Shown in pieces: positions 1 to 5,649 of a DNA stretch of 19,232 bases (its first letter is position 1; each line of letters opens with the position of its first letter). A model generated the notes under the pieces. It did no database searches and was not told where the DNA came from. It saw only the letters and a list, made by a program, of their open reading frames with translations. Both the position numbers and the translations under genes were made by a program. The DNA lies in NCBI GenBank assembly GCA_938038145.1, contig CALHQU010000028.1:1-19232 (forward strand). Direction: 5' to 3'. Origin of the DNA: an uncultured Candidatus Saccharibacteria bacterium (GTDB taxonomy: Bacteria; Patescibacteriota; Saccharimonadia; Saccharimonadales; Saccharimonadaceae).

Positions 1-168
1 CAATTTTATAGCTATATCACCATGGAAGTGATTGCAAACTTTGCTTTCATGCCATTGGTACCAATGATGCCATTTATCTATGAATTATCTCTTGGATTAG
101 TTGGCGTAGGTGTTTTGGTAGGGGCTATTGGTAGTACCATTTCGTTAAAACAATATATGAAAGTGTAG
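1..168 (+). CDS. ftsX: FtsX C-terminal end (partial)
   Basis: The frame open from base 1 to the TAG at 166-168 gives the last 55 residues of a protein ending in a hydrophobic segment and the motif GAIGSTISLKQYMKV. This is the typical final transmembrane helix and tail of FtsX, the membrane subunit of the FtsEX ABC-type complex that activates peptidoglycan hydrolases at the septum. The upstream part is outside the window. The next gene, an EnvC-like hydrolase activator, starts only a few bases later, which is the expected partner order ftsX-envC. Codon use is AT-rich and unlike the genes after 900; together with the next gene it looks like a Negativicute (Veillonella-like) rather than a Saccharibacterium. 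Family call is good; organism call is inference. Confidence 0.8.
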   Translation, partial: QFYSYITMEVIANFAFMPLVPMMPFIYELSLGLVGVGVLVGAIGSTISLKQYMKV

Positions 169-170
169 GA

Positions 171-830
171 ATGATGAAGAAAAAAACAGTAACACTAGTA
201 GCTAGTTTACTATGCGGTTCTATCATGATGGCTACACCGTATTGGTATCAAGCCCAAGATGAAGACTTAACGAATCAATTGTCAAATATCCAACAACAAA
301 TGACAAATGAAGCGAATAAAAAGTCGGAAGCAGAAAAAACGATTGGTACCGTATATGAACAGTTACATGCTATACAGATTGAATTAGATACTGCCACAGC
401 AGACTTAAAACAAGTGCAAGCAGATCGTATTCGTTTAGATCAGGATATTACGAAAACAGAGGCAGAATTAAAAGCAGCACAGGAACGTTTACAATCACGA
501 GAAAAAGTGTTCTACAAACGGGTACGAGATATTTATATTAACGGACGTTTAAGTTACTTAGATGTAGTTATTGGATCTAAAGATTTTACAGACTTTGCTA
601 ATCGTTTAGAAATTTTAAAACGAATTATTGATTCTGATATTAAATTAATTGAGGAAATCAAAAAAGAGCGCGCTGAAATAGCGGCTCGAAAGCAAGCACT
701 AGAACAGTCTCGCGCAAAACTAGTTGAGCTTGAAAAAGCAGCTGCTGCAAAACAAGCTGAAAAAGATGCCGCTCAGGCTGAACTTGATGCTAAGGCTGCT
801 GAAGTTGCAGCTCGCCATAAAGACGCGTAA
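171..830 (+). pseudogene. EnvC-like murein hydrolase activator, truncated (M23 domain missing)
   Basis: 219 residues: a signal peptide (basic MMKKK, hydrophobic core to about residue 22, likely cleavage near the Gln-Ala at 27-29), then a long heptad-rich coiled coil (about 30-210). The segment YKRVRDIYINGRLSYLDVVI in the middle is typical of the EnvC/CwlO-like N-terminal region. Full-length relatives continue into a C-terminal M23 (LytM) peptidase-like domain of 100 or more residues; here the frame stops after an Ala/Lys/Glu-rich run. The start may be the second ATG at 174, which is better spaced from AGGA at 167-170. It follows ftsX directly, as FtsEX partners do. The missing domain and the change of sequence style downstream suggest that the reading frame crosses an assembly join rather than being a natural short protein. 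Confidence 0.6.
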
Positions 831-850
831 TTGTCAATTGGTTAATCGTT

Positions 851-882
851 AAAACCGTCTCTTAATCTGAGGCGGTTTTCTC
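851..882 (+). terminator. Rho-independent terminator, possibly bidirectional
   Basis: An 11-bp stem, AAAACCGTCTC (851-861) with GAGGCGGTTTT (869-879), has one G-U pair and a 7-nt loop, with a T-rich 3' arm and an A-rich 5' arm. It lies between the truncated ORF and the next promoter, so it terminates whatever gene originally preceded position 830. Confidence 0.8.
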
Positions 883-883
883 A

Positions 884-892
884 TGTTATAAT
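884..892 (+). promoter_or_regulatory. Extended -10 promoter of the VanZ-like gene, leaderless arrangement
   Basis: TGTTATAAT is a perfect extended -10 (TGn plus TATAAT at 887-892). No convincing -35 is seen, which extended -10 promoters can lack. Exactly six bases separate the hexamer from the ATG at 899, so transcription should start at or next to the start codon, leaving no room for a ribosome binding site. Confidence 0.7.
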
Positions 893-898
893 CTCAAT

Positions 899-1396
899 AT
901 GGCAATATTTCATTATATATCTATCCTTGTTCCGGCGACTTTAGCTGTGGCGACGCCTTACGTTTTGAGAAGAAACGGCTTTGATAATGAGAAAAAATAT
1001 CGCTGGCTACTTTACGTAGCGTGTTTGTTGTTTTTCATATCTTGGTATTTGCCATCGCCGTTAATTGACGGACAGAACACTAGTTTTACAACGCACTTTG
1101 TGGGCGGTGGGCTATTTACGGGGCTATTCTGGGTGTATTTGGTTTCGTCGATGAAATGGCGAGCGCATTGGCTGGTGATGGCGTTTTCAGTATTTGCTTT
1201 AGTCTCGGCGCTGGGTTGTATTAATGAGTTGGCGGAATTATTTATGGTCAAGGTGGGCTTGGCGAGCATAAAATTGGACGACACGAATTGGGATATTCTG
1301 GCGAATACATTAGGCGCGGCAACAGTTTGGATTGGCTGGATTATTGCGGATTTTATGACGAAAAAGGGAAGATTGTCGGGTGATTCTGGGAATTGA
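899..1396 (+). CDS. VanZ-like integral membrane protein
   Basis: 165 residues with four to five hydrophobic segments (about 2-20, 36-52, 68-84, 92-112, 135-152). The pattern INELAELF followed by WDILANTLGA near residues 107-140 is the acidic and D-x-x-A-N-x-x-G signature found in VanZ-like and related small membrane proteins. The biochemical role of this family is not settled, so no function is claimed beyond membrane location. It has no Shine-Dalgarno sequence; the -10 box lies six bases before the ATG, pointing to a leaderless mRNA. Its last 17 bases overlap the start of rnhB, so the two are probably co-transcribed and translationally coupled. It ends with TGA, supporting the standard genetic code. 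Confidence 0.65.
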   Translation: MAIFHYISILVPATLAVATPYVLRRNGFDNEKKYRWLLYVACLLFFISWYLPSPLIDGQNTSFTTHFVGGGLFTGLFWVYLVSSMKWRAHWLVMAFSVFALVSALGCINELAELFMVKVGLASIKLDDTNWDILANTLGAATVWIGWIIADFMTKKGRLSGDSGN

Positions 1397-2369
1397 TGAA
1401 GTCGGGCGCGGCGCGTGGGCTGGACCGTTGGTGATTGGTGCGGTGGTTTTGGGCGGCGCTGAAATTGAAGGGCTTGATGATAGTAAAAAATTGACCAAAA
1501 AACGACGTGAATTGCTTGATGAGGAAATTCGCGAGCAAGCGTCGGCTTGGGCGTTGGGTTGGGTTTCTGCTGAGGAGCTGGATGAAATAGGAATGAGCGA
1601 GGCGCTTAAGTTGGCAACGCGGCGCGCAGTTAAAGAAATTCAAGCGAAATGTCAGAAAAGCGGCTCGAAGTTTGACGAGATTATTATCGATGGGACGGTC
1701 AATTTTTTGGCGGGCACACCGCTGGAAAAGTATGTAACAATTATAGCGAAAGCCGACGGTCTGATTCCGAGCGTTTCGGCGGCGTCGATTATTGCAAAGG
1801 TGGCTCGTGATAAATTTATGGCGGAGCAGGATGATATTTATCCGGGATATGATTTTTCTTCGCACGTTGGTTATGGTGTGTCAAAACACCGTCTGGCTAT
1901 TGATAATCTGGGTGTAACTCCGCTGCATCGGCTGAGTTTTGCGCCGTTGGCTAAATATGCTGGTGTTGAGGCGAATTCGCAGAATACGTTTGACGACGGA
2001 AAGTCTAAAAACCAGCAAAAAGACACGACGCGTCAAATTGGCGATAAAGGTGAGCAAGCGGCGGCGGATTGGTTGGCGGCTGATGGTCATGAAATTATAG
2101 AGCGGAATTGGCGGACGCGGTATTGTGAAATTGATATTGTTAGCAAAAAAGATAATGTTTTATATTTTACAGAGGTCAAATATCGTAAAAATGACAATTT
2201 CGGCGATGGCTTGGCGGCAATTACAAATAAAAAACAGCAGCAAATGCGTTTTGCTGCTGAAATATTCATTGCCAAAAATGCGCAGTATGAAGGCTGTGAT
2301 ATGCAAATGCTGGCGATTTCTGTCGATGGAAATCCGCCCGTAGTTGAAGAGTGTGTGGTGTTGGAATAA
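1380..2369 (+). CDS. rnhB: Ribonuclease HII fused to a YraN-family nuclease domain
   Basis: 329 residues with two domains. Residues 1-195 are RNase HII, which cuts RNA in RNA-DNA hybrids and at single misincorporated ribonucleotides: GIDEVGRG gives catalytic D6-E7, IIDG gives D104, and KADGLIPSVSAASIIAKVARD carries D126. After a polar linker (about 197-218), residues 219-329 are a YraN/UPF0102 domain of the PD-(D/E)xK nuclease fold: E225, CEID (E250, D252) and TEVK (E265, K267). The start is GTG at 1380, the only start that retains the N-terminal catalytic motif, inside the end of the preceding gene. In many bacteria rnhB and yraN are separate neighbours; here they are one chain. The stop codon lies five bases from the end of the hammerhead ribozyme encoded on the other strand. 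Confidence 0.92.
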   Translation: MILGIDEVGRGAWAGPLVIGAVVLGGAEIEGLDDSKKLTKKRRELLDEEIREQASAWALGWVSAEELDEIGMSEALKLATRRAVKEIQAKCQKSGSKFDEIIIDGTVNFLAGTPLEKYVTIIAKADGLIPSVSAASIIAKVARDKFMAEQDDIYPGYDFSSHVGYGVSKHRLAIDNLGVTPLHRLSFAPLAKYAGVEANSQNTFDDGKSKNQQKDTTRQIGDKGEQAAADWLAADGHEIIERNWRTRYCEIDIVSKKDNVLYFTEVKYRKNDNFGDGLAAITNKKQQQMRFAAEIFIAKNAQYEGCDMQMLAISVDGNPPVVEECVVLE

Positions 2370-2373
2370 ATTG

Positions 2374-2426
2374 TTCGCTTTCGTCGTTTCCGACTCATCA
2401 GCATAGACACACATCTATGGAGCGAA
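2374..2426 (-). ncRNA. Type III hammerhead self-cleaving ribozyme
   Basis: Read on the minus strand from 2426 to 2374. Stem III 5' arm UUCGC (2426-2422) and U16.1 (2421) are followed by C17 (2420), the predicted cleavage site (after 2420). Stem I is CAUAGA (2419-2414) with UCUAUG (2407-2402), loop UGUGUG. The core CUGAUGA is at 2401-2395. Stem II is GUCG (2394-2391) with CGAC (2386-2383), loop GAAA. The core GAA plus A15.1 is at 2382-2379, then stem III 3' arm GCGAA (2378-2374). All three stems are perfect (6, 4 and 6 bp), every conserved core base is present, and the cleavage triplet is CUC, an allowed NUH. Stems I and II are closed and III is open, making it type III. Loop I starts UGUG, as in the tobacco ringspot satellite RNA hammerhead, where it contacts loop II. 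It lies 59 nt past the stop of the 125-aa ORF, in the same orientation. Confidence 0.93.
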
Positions 2427-2428
2427 TA

Positions 2429-2445
2429 TGACAAGTGAGAGAGTT
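2429..2445 (-). repeat. 3' arm of long-range inverted repeat flanking the 125-aa ORF
   Basis: On the minus strand this reads AACTCTCTCACTTGTCA. It is complementary to 2995-3012 (minus strand TGACAAGTTGAGAGAGTT), 17 base pairs with one bulged U. It ends two bases before stem III of the hammerhead, so in RNA it could pair with the 5' leader and extend the ribozyme's open stem. In DNA the pair is an imperfect inverted repeat about 550 bp apart. Confidence 0.75.
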
Positions 2446-2477
2446 GGGAATCTCTGCAGACTCGCCATGTTCGCCTG

Positions 2478-2512
2478 ATCGTAGTCTACTTCCAGGAGAA
2501 TTTGACTACGAT
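2478..2512 (-). other. Perfect 9-bp hairpin spanning the stop codon of the 125-aa ORF
   Basis: ATCGTAGTC (2478-2486) is an exact inverted repeat of GACTACGAT (2504-2512) with a 17-nt loop. The TAG stop of the ORF (minus strand, 2488-2486) lies at the base of the 3' arm. There is no U-run behind it, so it is not an ordinary terminator; it may be part of the fold that carries the downstream ribozyme. Confidence 0.6.
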
Positions 2513-2863
2513 ATATGAGTGTCTAGGCTGATTGTAGATAGTCGGCCCGAACGCCTTCTCAAACTCGACGGAAGACGTGTGTTCTTCTGCTTCCTGGAGC
2601 GCGCTTAGTAGCGCCTTGGCGCATTGTTTGTTGTTGACTACTGATGTAGTCAACAAGTCACAAATAACCCTAACTGAGAAAGGAGGCTCCCCTACGTTTA
2701 GGTAGGTTTCAACAACCCTTTCTTTGACATCTTCACAGATGTCTTTGATGGCTTCAAGGAAAGCTTCGATTTGAGCTCTCCTCATGTCATCTTCTCGCTG
2801 TTTTTCTTGCCTGAGGGATTCTTCTCTTGCGGCCTTGACTTCATCGGTAATGAATGTAGACAT
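2486..2863 (-). CDS. Hypothetical 125-aa protein of the hammerhead-bearing unit
   Basis: I do not recognise this protein. It starts with ATG at 2863 behind a good ribosome binding site (AGGAG...AAGG, about seven bases spacing). Residues 5-60 are highly charged and probably helical or coiled coil (runs such as RQEKQREDDMRRAQIEAF); residues 60-100 are mixed with LLTTSVVNNKQCAKALLSAL; the C-terminus (about 105-125) is Tyr/Phe/Trp-bearing and beta-like. There is no signal peptide, membrane segment or metal-binding cluster beyond two isolated cysteines. It sits between a near-consensus promoter with a long structured leader and a self-cleaving ribozyme, and its coding sequence contains strong hairpins. 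It could be a real small cytoplasmic protein, perhaps nucleic-acid binding given its charge, but that is a guess. Translation is supported by the RBS and an intact frame. Confidence 0.6.
   Translation of the reverse strand: MSTFITDEVKAAREESLRQEKQREDDMRRAQIEAFLEAIKDICEDVKERVVETYLNVGEPPFSVRVICDLLTTSVVNNKQCAKALLSALQEAEEHTSSVEFEKAFGPTIYNQPRHSYIVVKFSWK
2631..2656 (-). other. Perfect 11-bp hairpin inside the 125-aa ORF
   Basis: TTGTTGACTAC (2631-2641) and GTAGTCAACAA (2646-2656) are exact inverted repeats around a TGAT loop. The GACTAC/GTAGTC core is the same as in the hairpin over the stop codon (2478-2512), giving four copies of this hexamer or its complement in the unit. A stem this long in codons is unusual and suggests selection on RNA structure. 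Confidence 0.6.
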
Positions 2864-2899
2864 TGCAGTACCTTCTCCTCATCCGAGCGGACGCTCGTG

Positions 2900-2974
2900 C
2901 TAAAAAGCACTGATCGACACCCGTATGGCATAGATCGAAGATGAGGTTTCGGGATACTTCTTAAAATATCGCAA
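2900..2974 (-). CDS. Possible 24-aa leader peptide
   Basis: A TTG start at 2974, seven bases after a perfect GGAGG (2986-2982), opens a 24-codon frame ending in TAG at 2902-2900. It begins with a basic/aromatic stretch (LRYFKKYP) and contains Ser-rich codons at the point that pairs with the main SD. The nearby GTG at 2982 opens another frame but overlaps the SD itself. Only the spacing and the position in the attenuator-like leader support it; no homology is known to me. Confidence 0.25.
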   Translation of the reverse strand: MRYFKKYPETSSSIYAIRVSISAF

Positions 2975-2994
2975 AATCTCACCTCCGGTTTATA

Positions 2995-3012
2995 AACTCT
3001 CTCAACTTGTCA
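2995..3012 (-). repeat. 5' arm of long-range inverted repeat
   Basis: The minus strand reads TGACAAGTTGAGAGAGTT, complementary to 2429-2445 with a single extra T. Directly upstream in the transcript is CGAAAGCG (3024-3017), identical to the end of the hammerhead core and the start of stem III (2383-2376). If the arms pair, this mimic would be brought opposite the UUCGCUC strand of the ribozyme. Confidence 0.75.
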
Positions 3013-3042
3013 AAGTGCGCTTTCGGACAATCAACTTGTCAA
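3002..3042 (-). repeat. Two identical 12-bp direct repeats in the leader
   Basis: TTGACAAGTTGA (minus strand) occurs at 3042-3031 and again at 3013-3002, 29 bp apart. Each begins with a -35-like TTGACA but no -10 lies at suitable spacing, so they are more likely operator sites or alternative pairing arms for the 3' strand at 2429-2445. Confidence 0.6.
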
Positions 3043-3057
3043 CAAAAGCTGTACCTA

Positions 3058-3086
3058 TTTATATCACTAATATAATAAAATGTCAA
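3058..3086 (-). promoter_or_regulatory. Near-consensus sigma70 promoter of the hammerhead-bearing unit
   Basis: On the minus strand TTGACA (3086-3081), a 17-base AT-rich spacer and TATAAA (3063-3058) give a promoter one base from consensus, with a start expected near 3051. A second TTGACA at 3099-3094 upstream may give an alternative start. This is the best-matching promoter in the window alongside the one before nusA, and suggests strong expression of the structured RNA. Confidence 0.8.
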
Positions 3087-3107
3087 TAGATTTTGTCAAA
3101 AACCGTA

Positions 3108-3129
3108 AAATAATGCAACCAAATTATTT
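3108..3129 (-). terminator. Weak AT-only hairpin at the aminopeptidase stop
   Basis: AAATAAT (3108-3114) and ATTATTT (3123-3129) form a 7-bp AT stem with an 8-nt loop, overlapping the TAA stop of the aminopeptidase and followed on the minus strand by TACGG and a run of five T. It could be a poor terminator; read-through into the downstream unit is possible. Confidence 0.3.
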
Positions 3130-5629
3130 ATAACGCGGAAATAACCGCTTCTTTGTCTCGTTTAATCAGCTCAACTCGCGCGGATATTTCGGTAATTCCT
3201 AATTTGATTGTCCTGGTTAGGGCTGGAATATTTTCCATCGGTTCAAAGAATTGTCGGAAATCGTCAAGTTCATTAGGATTTAGTAGCGCCGTGGCGGCAT
3301 AGCGAATGAAATCGTCGTAACTTTTATCCTCACCAAATTTCTCTTCGACCCACGCCCAGTTTTCTTTCAGCCAATTCCACGCAATCTGGCGGCTTTCTCT
3401 GGTCCGAATCAAATACACAAACCAACGGCTGGCGTCTTGCGGGCGGATAACATTGGAATCTTTAATATTGGCAAGAATTTTTTCTGCCGTTTTGAGGTTT
3501 TTGGTGGAAGTTAGTCCAATTGCAATATCATTCTGCAGGTCATTTGACGGCGTGTTTTTATATGCGGTAAATAGATTTTCAGTCATCTCTGGCGTCTCGA
3601 AATGTCTCACGTTTGCACTGATAATTAAAGCTCGAATTTCTGTTGGTAAGTCTTCCAATTTATTATTGTTAAAACGCGTTTTTGCCTCGTTCAAAACTTC
3701 TTCATCTTCACTATACATCATCAAACTCAAAGCCGTGGTGCGTCGCTCTCGGTCGTCGTCTGATTCGCCAGCTTTTTCATCCCAGCCCAATTCTTCAAAT
3801 GTGGCGCGCGCAAATTCTCCAGAAATTCGCTTTAATGAATCTCTGGCGGCGTCATTATCATCGACGAATTTTCGCAGTTCCGTCAAAGCGCCAGCCGCCA
3901 TACCGAAGACTTTTTCGTTGGTTTCGGTTTTTAAGGACAACGCCAATGGAAGTAGTGACGCCGAGTTTTCAAATCCAGCGCGGGCGAGTATTGTCGCGTC
4001 CTGTAAGATACAAATCTTATCCAAGGTTGGCAATTCTGTAATGTTCTTCAATAAATATTCGCGAGTGGATTCGTCATATTTGGTGACGAAGTGGGCGCTT
4101 AAGCCGCAGTTTAATTGCAATGGCTTTTCAATAGAAACGGTGGTTTCTTTTTGATTCAAGATTTTTACGTCAAGTAGTTGGTTTGCGAATAATGGAATCG
4201 GCCATAACGCGTCGGATGGTTGGTGCTCGCCGATGAAGAATCGCTCCTGACTTAAAGTCGCCGTGTCGTGACTGTTTGAAACTGATACGACAGGAAGGCC
4301 AGGCTGGGAAATCCAAGCGTTCATTAGATTGACAATTGGCTGACCGCTCGCCGACTCTAATTCTTGCCATAAGTCATTTCCGACAGTGTTTTTATACGCG
4401 AATTTTTCAAAATATGATTTAAGTCCAGCGCGAAATGCCTCTTCGCCGATAAGTTTTCTGACCATAACAAGCAGCCGTCCGCCCTTGGCATAAACGATTG
4501 CTGGATCGAACAAAGTACTGATTTCGTCTGGATGATTGACATCGGCTTGAACTGATTGAACGCCGTCCAAGCTGTCACGCCTGAGTGCGGCCGTCACTTC
4601 ATTCGTGGCAAAATCTTCCCACATATGCCAATTTGGCTGGAGCGCGTCAATTGCTACATATTCCATCATATTGGCGAAGCTTTCGTTGAGCCACAAGTCG
4701 TTCCACCACTGCATGGTAACCAAATTGCCGAACCATTGATGGCTGAGCTCGTGCGCGATAACTGTGGCAATGAAGCGCCTGGATGATTCTGGGGTCAATT
4801 CTGGGTCCGCAAGCAAACAACTTTCGCGGTAAGTAATTAATCCCCAGTTTTCCATGGCGCCAGAAGAAAAGTCGGGAAGAGCGACGTGGTCGGATTTTGG
4901 CAATGGATATTTGACGCCGAAATATTCGTCATAAAAATCGATTGAACGAGTGGCGATATCTAACGCAAAATCTAAGGTATTTTCATTCTGAGCTGGCGTT
5001 GCCCAGACGTTAACCTCAACGCCAGATTTGGTGCGGGCGGATTTTTTGTGCAATTCACCGATGACGAAGGCTAGAAGATAACTGCTCATTCGCGGTGTTT
5101 TCTCAAATGTCGTCGTGCGAGAATCGCCATTTTCTTCCTGAAATTTTACGGGCATATTTCCCAAAACTGTTATCCCTGGGCGAGTTATTAGCGTCAAATC
5201 ATATTCAGCTTTGGCGGCTGGTTCGTCAACGCAAGGGAAAACTTCGCGGGCGTGGTGTGATTCAAATTGAGTTGCGAAAAGCTGTTTCTTAACACCGTCG
5301 TGAGTGAAGTAGCAAGGATACAAACCGTGCATTGCGTCGGTGATGGTTCCAGAAAAATCGATGTGAATTGTGTGTTTTCCGTTTTCAAGGTTCGGCTGGG
5401 ATAATTTCAATTCATCAAACTCGCCGAATGAGACGTCGGCGGGCTGATCGTCGATTGTGGCTGATTGAATTGTTAAACCCTTGGAATGTAGCGAAATTGA
5501 TTCGCTGGTGGACTCGCCAGAAATGATAACTGTGCCAGAAAATTCTTTTTCCTCGGCGCGTGTTAAATCGAGAGTTAGGTTGTAATGATTTGGTGTGAAT
5601 GTGTCGAGTAGGCGTGGAACTTTAGTCAT
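3128..5629 (-). CDS. pepN: M1-family zinc aminopeptidase (PepN-like)
   Basis: 833 residues, the usual length for the two-part M1 family, which removes N-terminal amino acids from peptides. The N-terminal beta domain (about 10-200) includes the QFESHHAREVFPCVDEPAAK segment. The catalytic domain has the exopeptidase motif GAMEN (257-261) and the zinc site HELSH (293-297) with the third ligand in LWLNESFA (Glu316). A helical ERAP1-like C-terminal region (about 530-833) follows. There is no signal peptide, so it should be cytoplasmic, consistent with peptide recycling by an organism living on host-derived peptides. The start ATG at 5629 lies six bases behind a TATAAT, again predicting a leaderless mRNA. 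It diverges from the HNH nuclease gene, sharing its -10 box. Confidence 0.93.
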   Translation of the reverse strand: MTKVPRLLDTFTPNHYNLTLDLTRAEEKEFSGTVIISGESTSESISLHSKGLTIQSATIDDQPADVSFGEFDELKLSQPNLENGKHTIHIDFSGTITDAMHGLYPCYFTHDGVKKQLFATQFESHHAREVFPCVDEPAAKAEYDLTLITRPGITVLGNMPVKFQEENGDSRTTTFEKTPRMSSYLLAFVIGELHKKSARTKSGVEVNVWATPAQNENTLDFALDIATRSIDFYDEYFGVKYPLPKSDHVALPDFSSGAMENWGLITYRESCLLADPELTPESSRRFIATVIAHELSHQWFGNLVTMQWWNDLWLNESFANMMEYVAIDALQPNWHMWEDFATNEVTAALRRDSLDGVQSVQADVNHPDEISTLFDPAIVYAKGGRLLVMVRKLIGEEAFRAGLKSYFEKFAYKNTVGNDLWQELESASGQPIVNLMNAWISQPGLPVVSVSNSHDTATLSQERFFIGEHQPSDALWPIPLFANQLLDVKILNQKETTVSIEKPLQLNCGLSAHFVTKYDESTREYLLKNITELPTLDKICILQDATILARAGFENSASLLPLALSLKTETNEKVFGMAAGALTELRKFVDDNDAARDSLKRISGEFARATFEELGWDEKAGESDDDRERRTTALSLMMYSEDEEVLNEAKTRFNNNKLEDLPTEIRALIISANVRHFETPEMTENLFTAYKNTPSNDLQNDIAIGLTSTKNLKTAEKILANIKDSNVIRPQDASRWFVYLIRTRESRQIAWNWLKENWAWVEEKFGEDKSYDDFIRYAATALLNPNELDDFRQFFEPMENIPALTRTIKLGITEISARVELIKRDKEAVISAL

Positions 5630-5635
5630 AGTTTA

Positions 5636-5643
5636 ATTATAAT
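5636..5643. promoter_or_regulatory. Shared palindromic -10 box driving two divergent leaderless genes
   Basis: ATTATAAT holds TATAAT in both directions: 5638-5643 on the plus strand and 5641-5636 on the minus strand. Each hexamer ends exactly six bases before a start codon (ATG at 5650 plus; ATG at 5629 minus). The two start codons are 20 bp apart, so no ribosome binding site or full -35 to start spacing fits between them. A weak TGGAAC (5615-5620) is the only plus-strand -35 candidate. Confidence 0.65.
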
Positions 5644-5649
5644 ACAGTC

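Larger units (their letters stand above)
2864..3051 (-). promoter_or_regulatory. Long structured 5' leader with mutually exclusive pairings
   Basis: About 190 nt separate the predicted transcription start (near 3051) from the ATG at 2863. The leader holds a hairpin GACAA/TTGTC (3026-3040), a strong SD (GGAGG, 2986-2982) with a possible 24-codon leader ORF, and ACCTCATC (2947-2940). That segment can pair either upstream with the GAGGT of the first SD or downstream with GATGAGG (2883-2877), which overlaps the SD of the 125-aa ORF. Between these lie two compact hairpins: GTGCT/AGCAC (2897-2910) and CGAGCG/CGCTCG (2884-2897). The layout resembles a translational attenuator or riboswitch-like switch on the main SD. 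I recognise no known riboswitch class. Confidence 0.45.

Noticed and set aside
2782..2982. 66-codon minus-strand ORF starting GTG at 2982 in the leader
   Set aside because: Its start overlaps the SD itself, and it overlaps the better-supported 125-aa ORF in another frame. The TTG-initiated short frame at 2974 has proper spacing instead.
2429..3012. Inverted repeats as ends of an insertion sequence
   Set aside because: No transposase is present, no target-site duplication is visible outside the arms, and the promoter lies outside the right arm and the ribozyme outside the left arm. RNA pairing explains the repeats better.
3453..4154. 233-codon plus-strand ORF opposite the aminopeptidase gene
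   Set aside because: It is a shadow of the M1 aminopeptidase coding strand: no RBS, no recognisable domain, Ser/Leu-rich composition typical of antisense frames.
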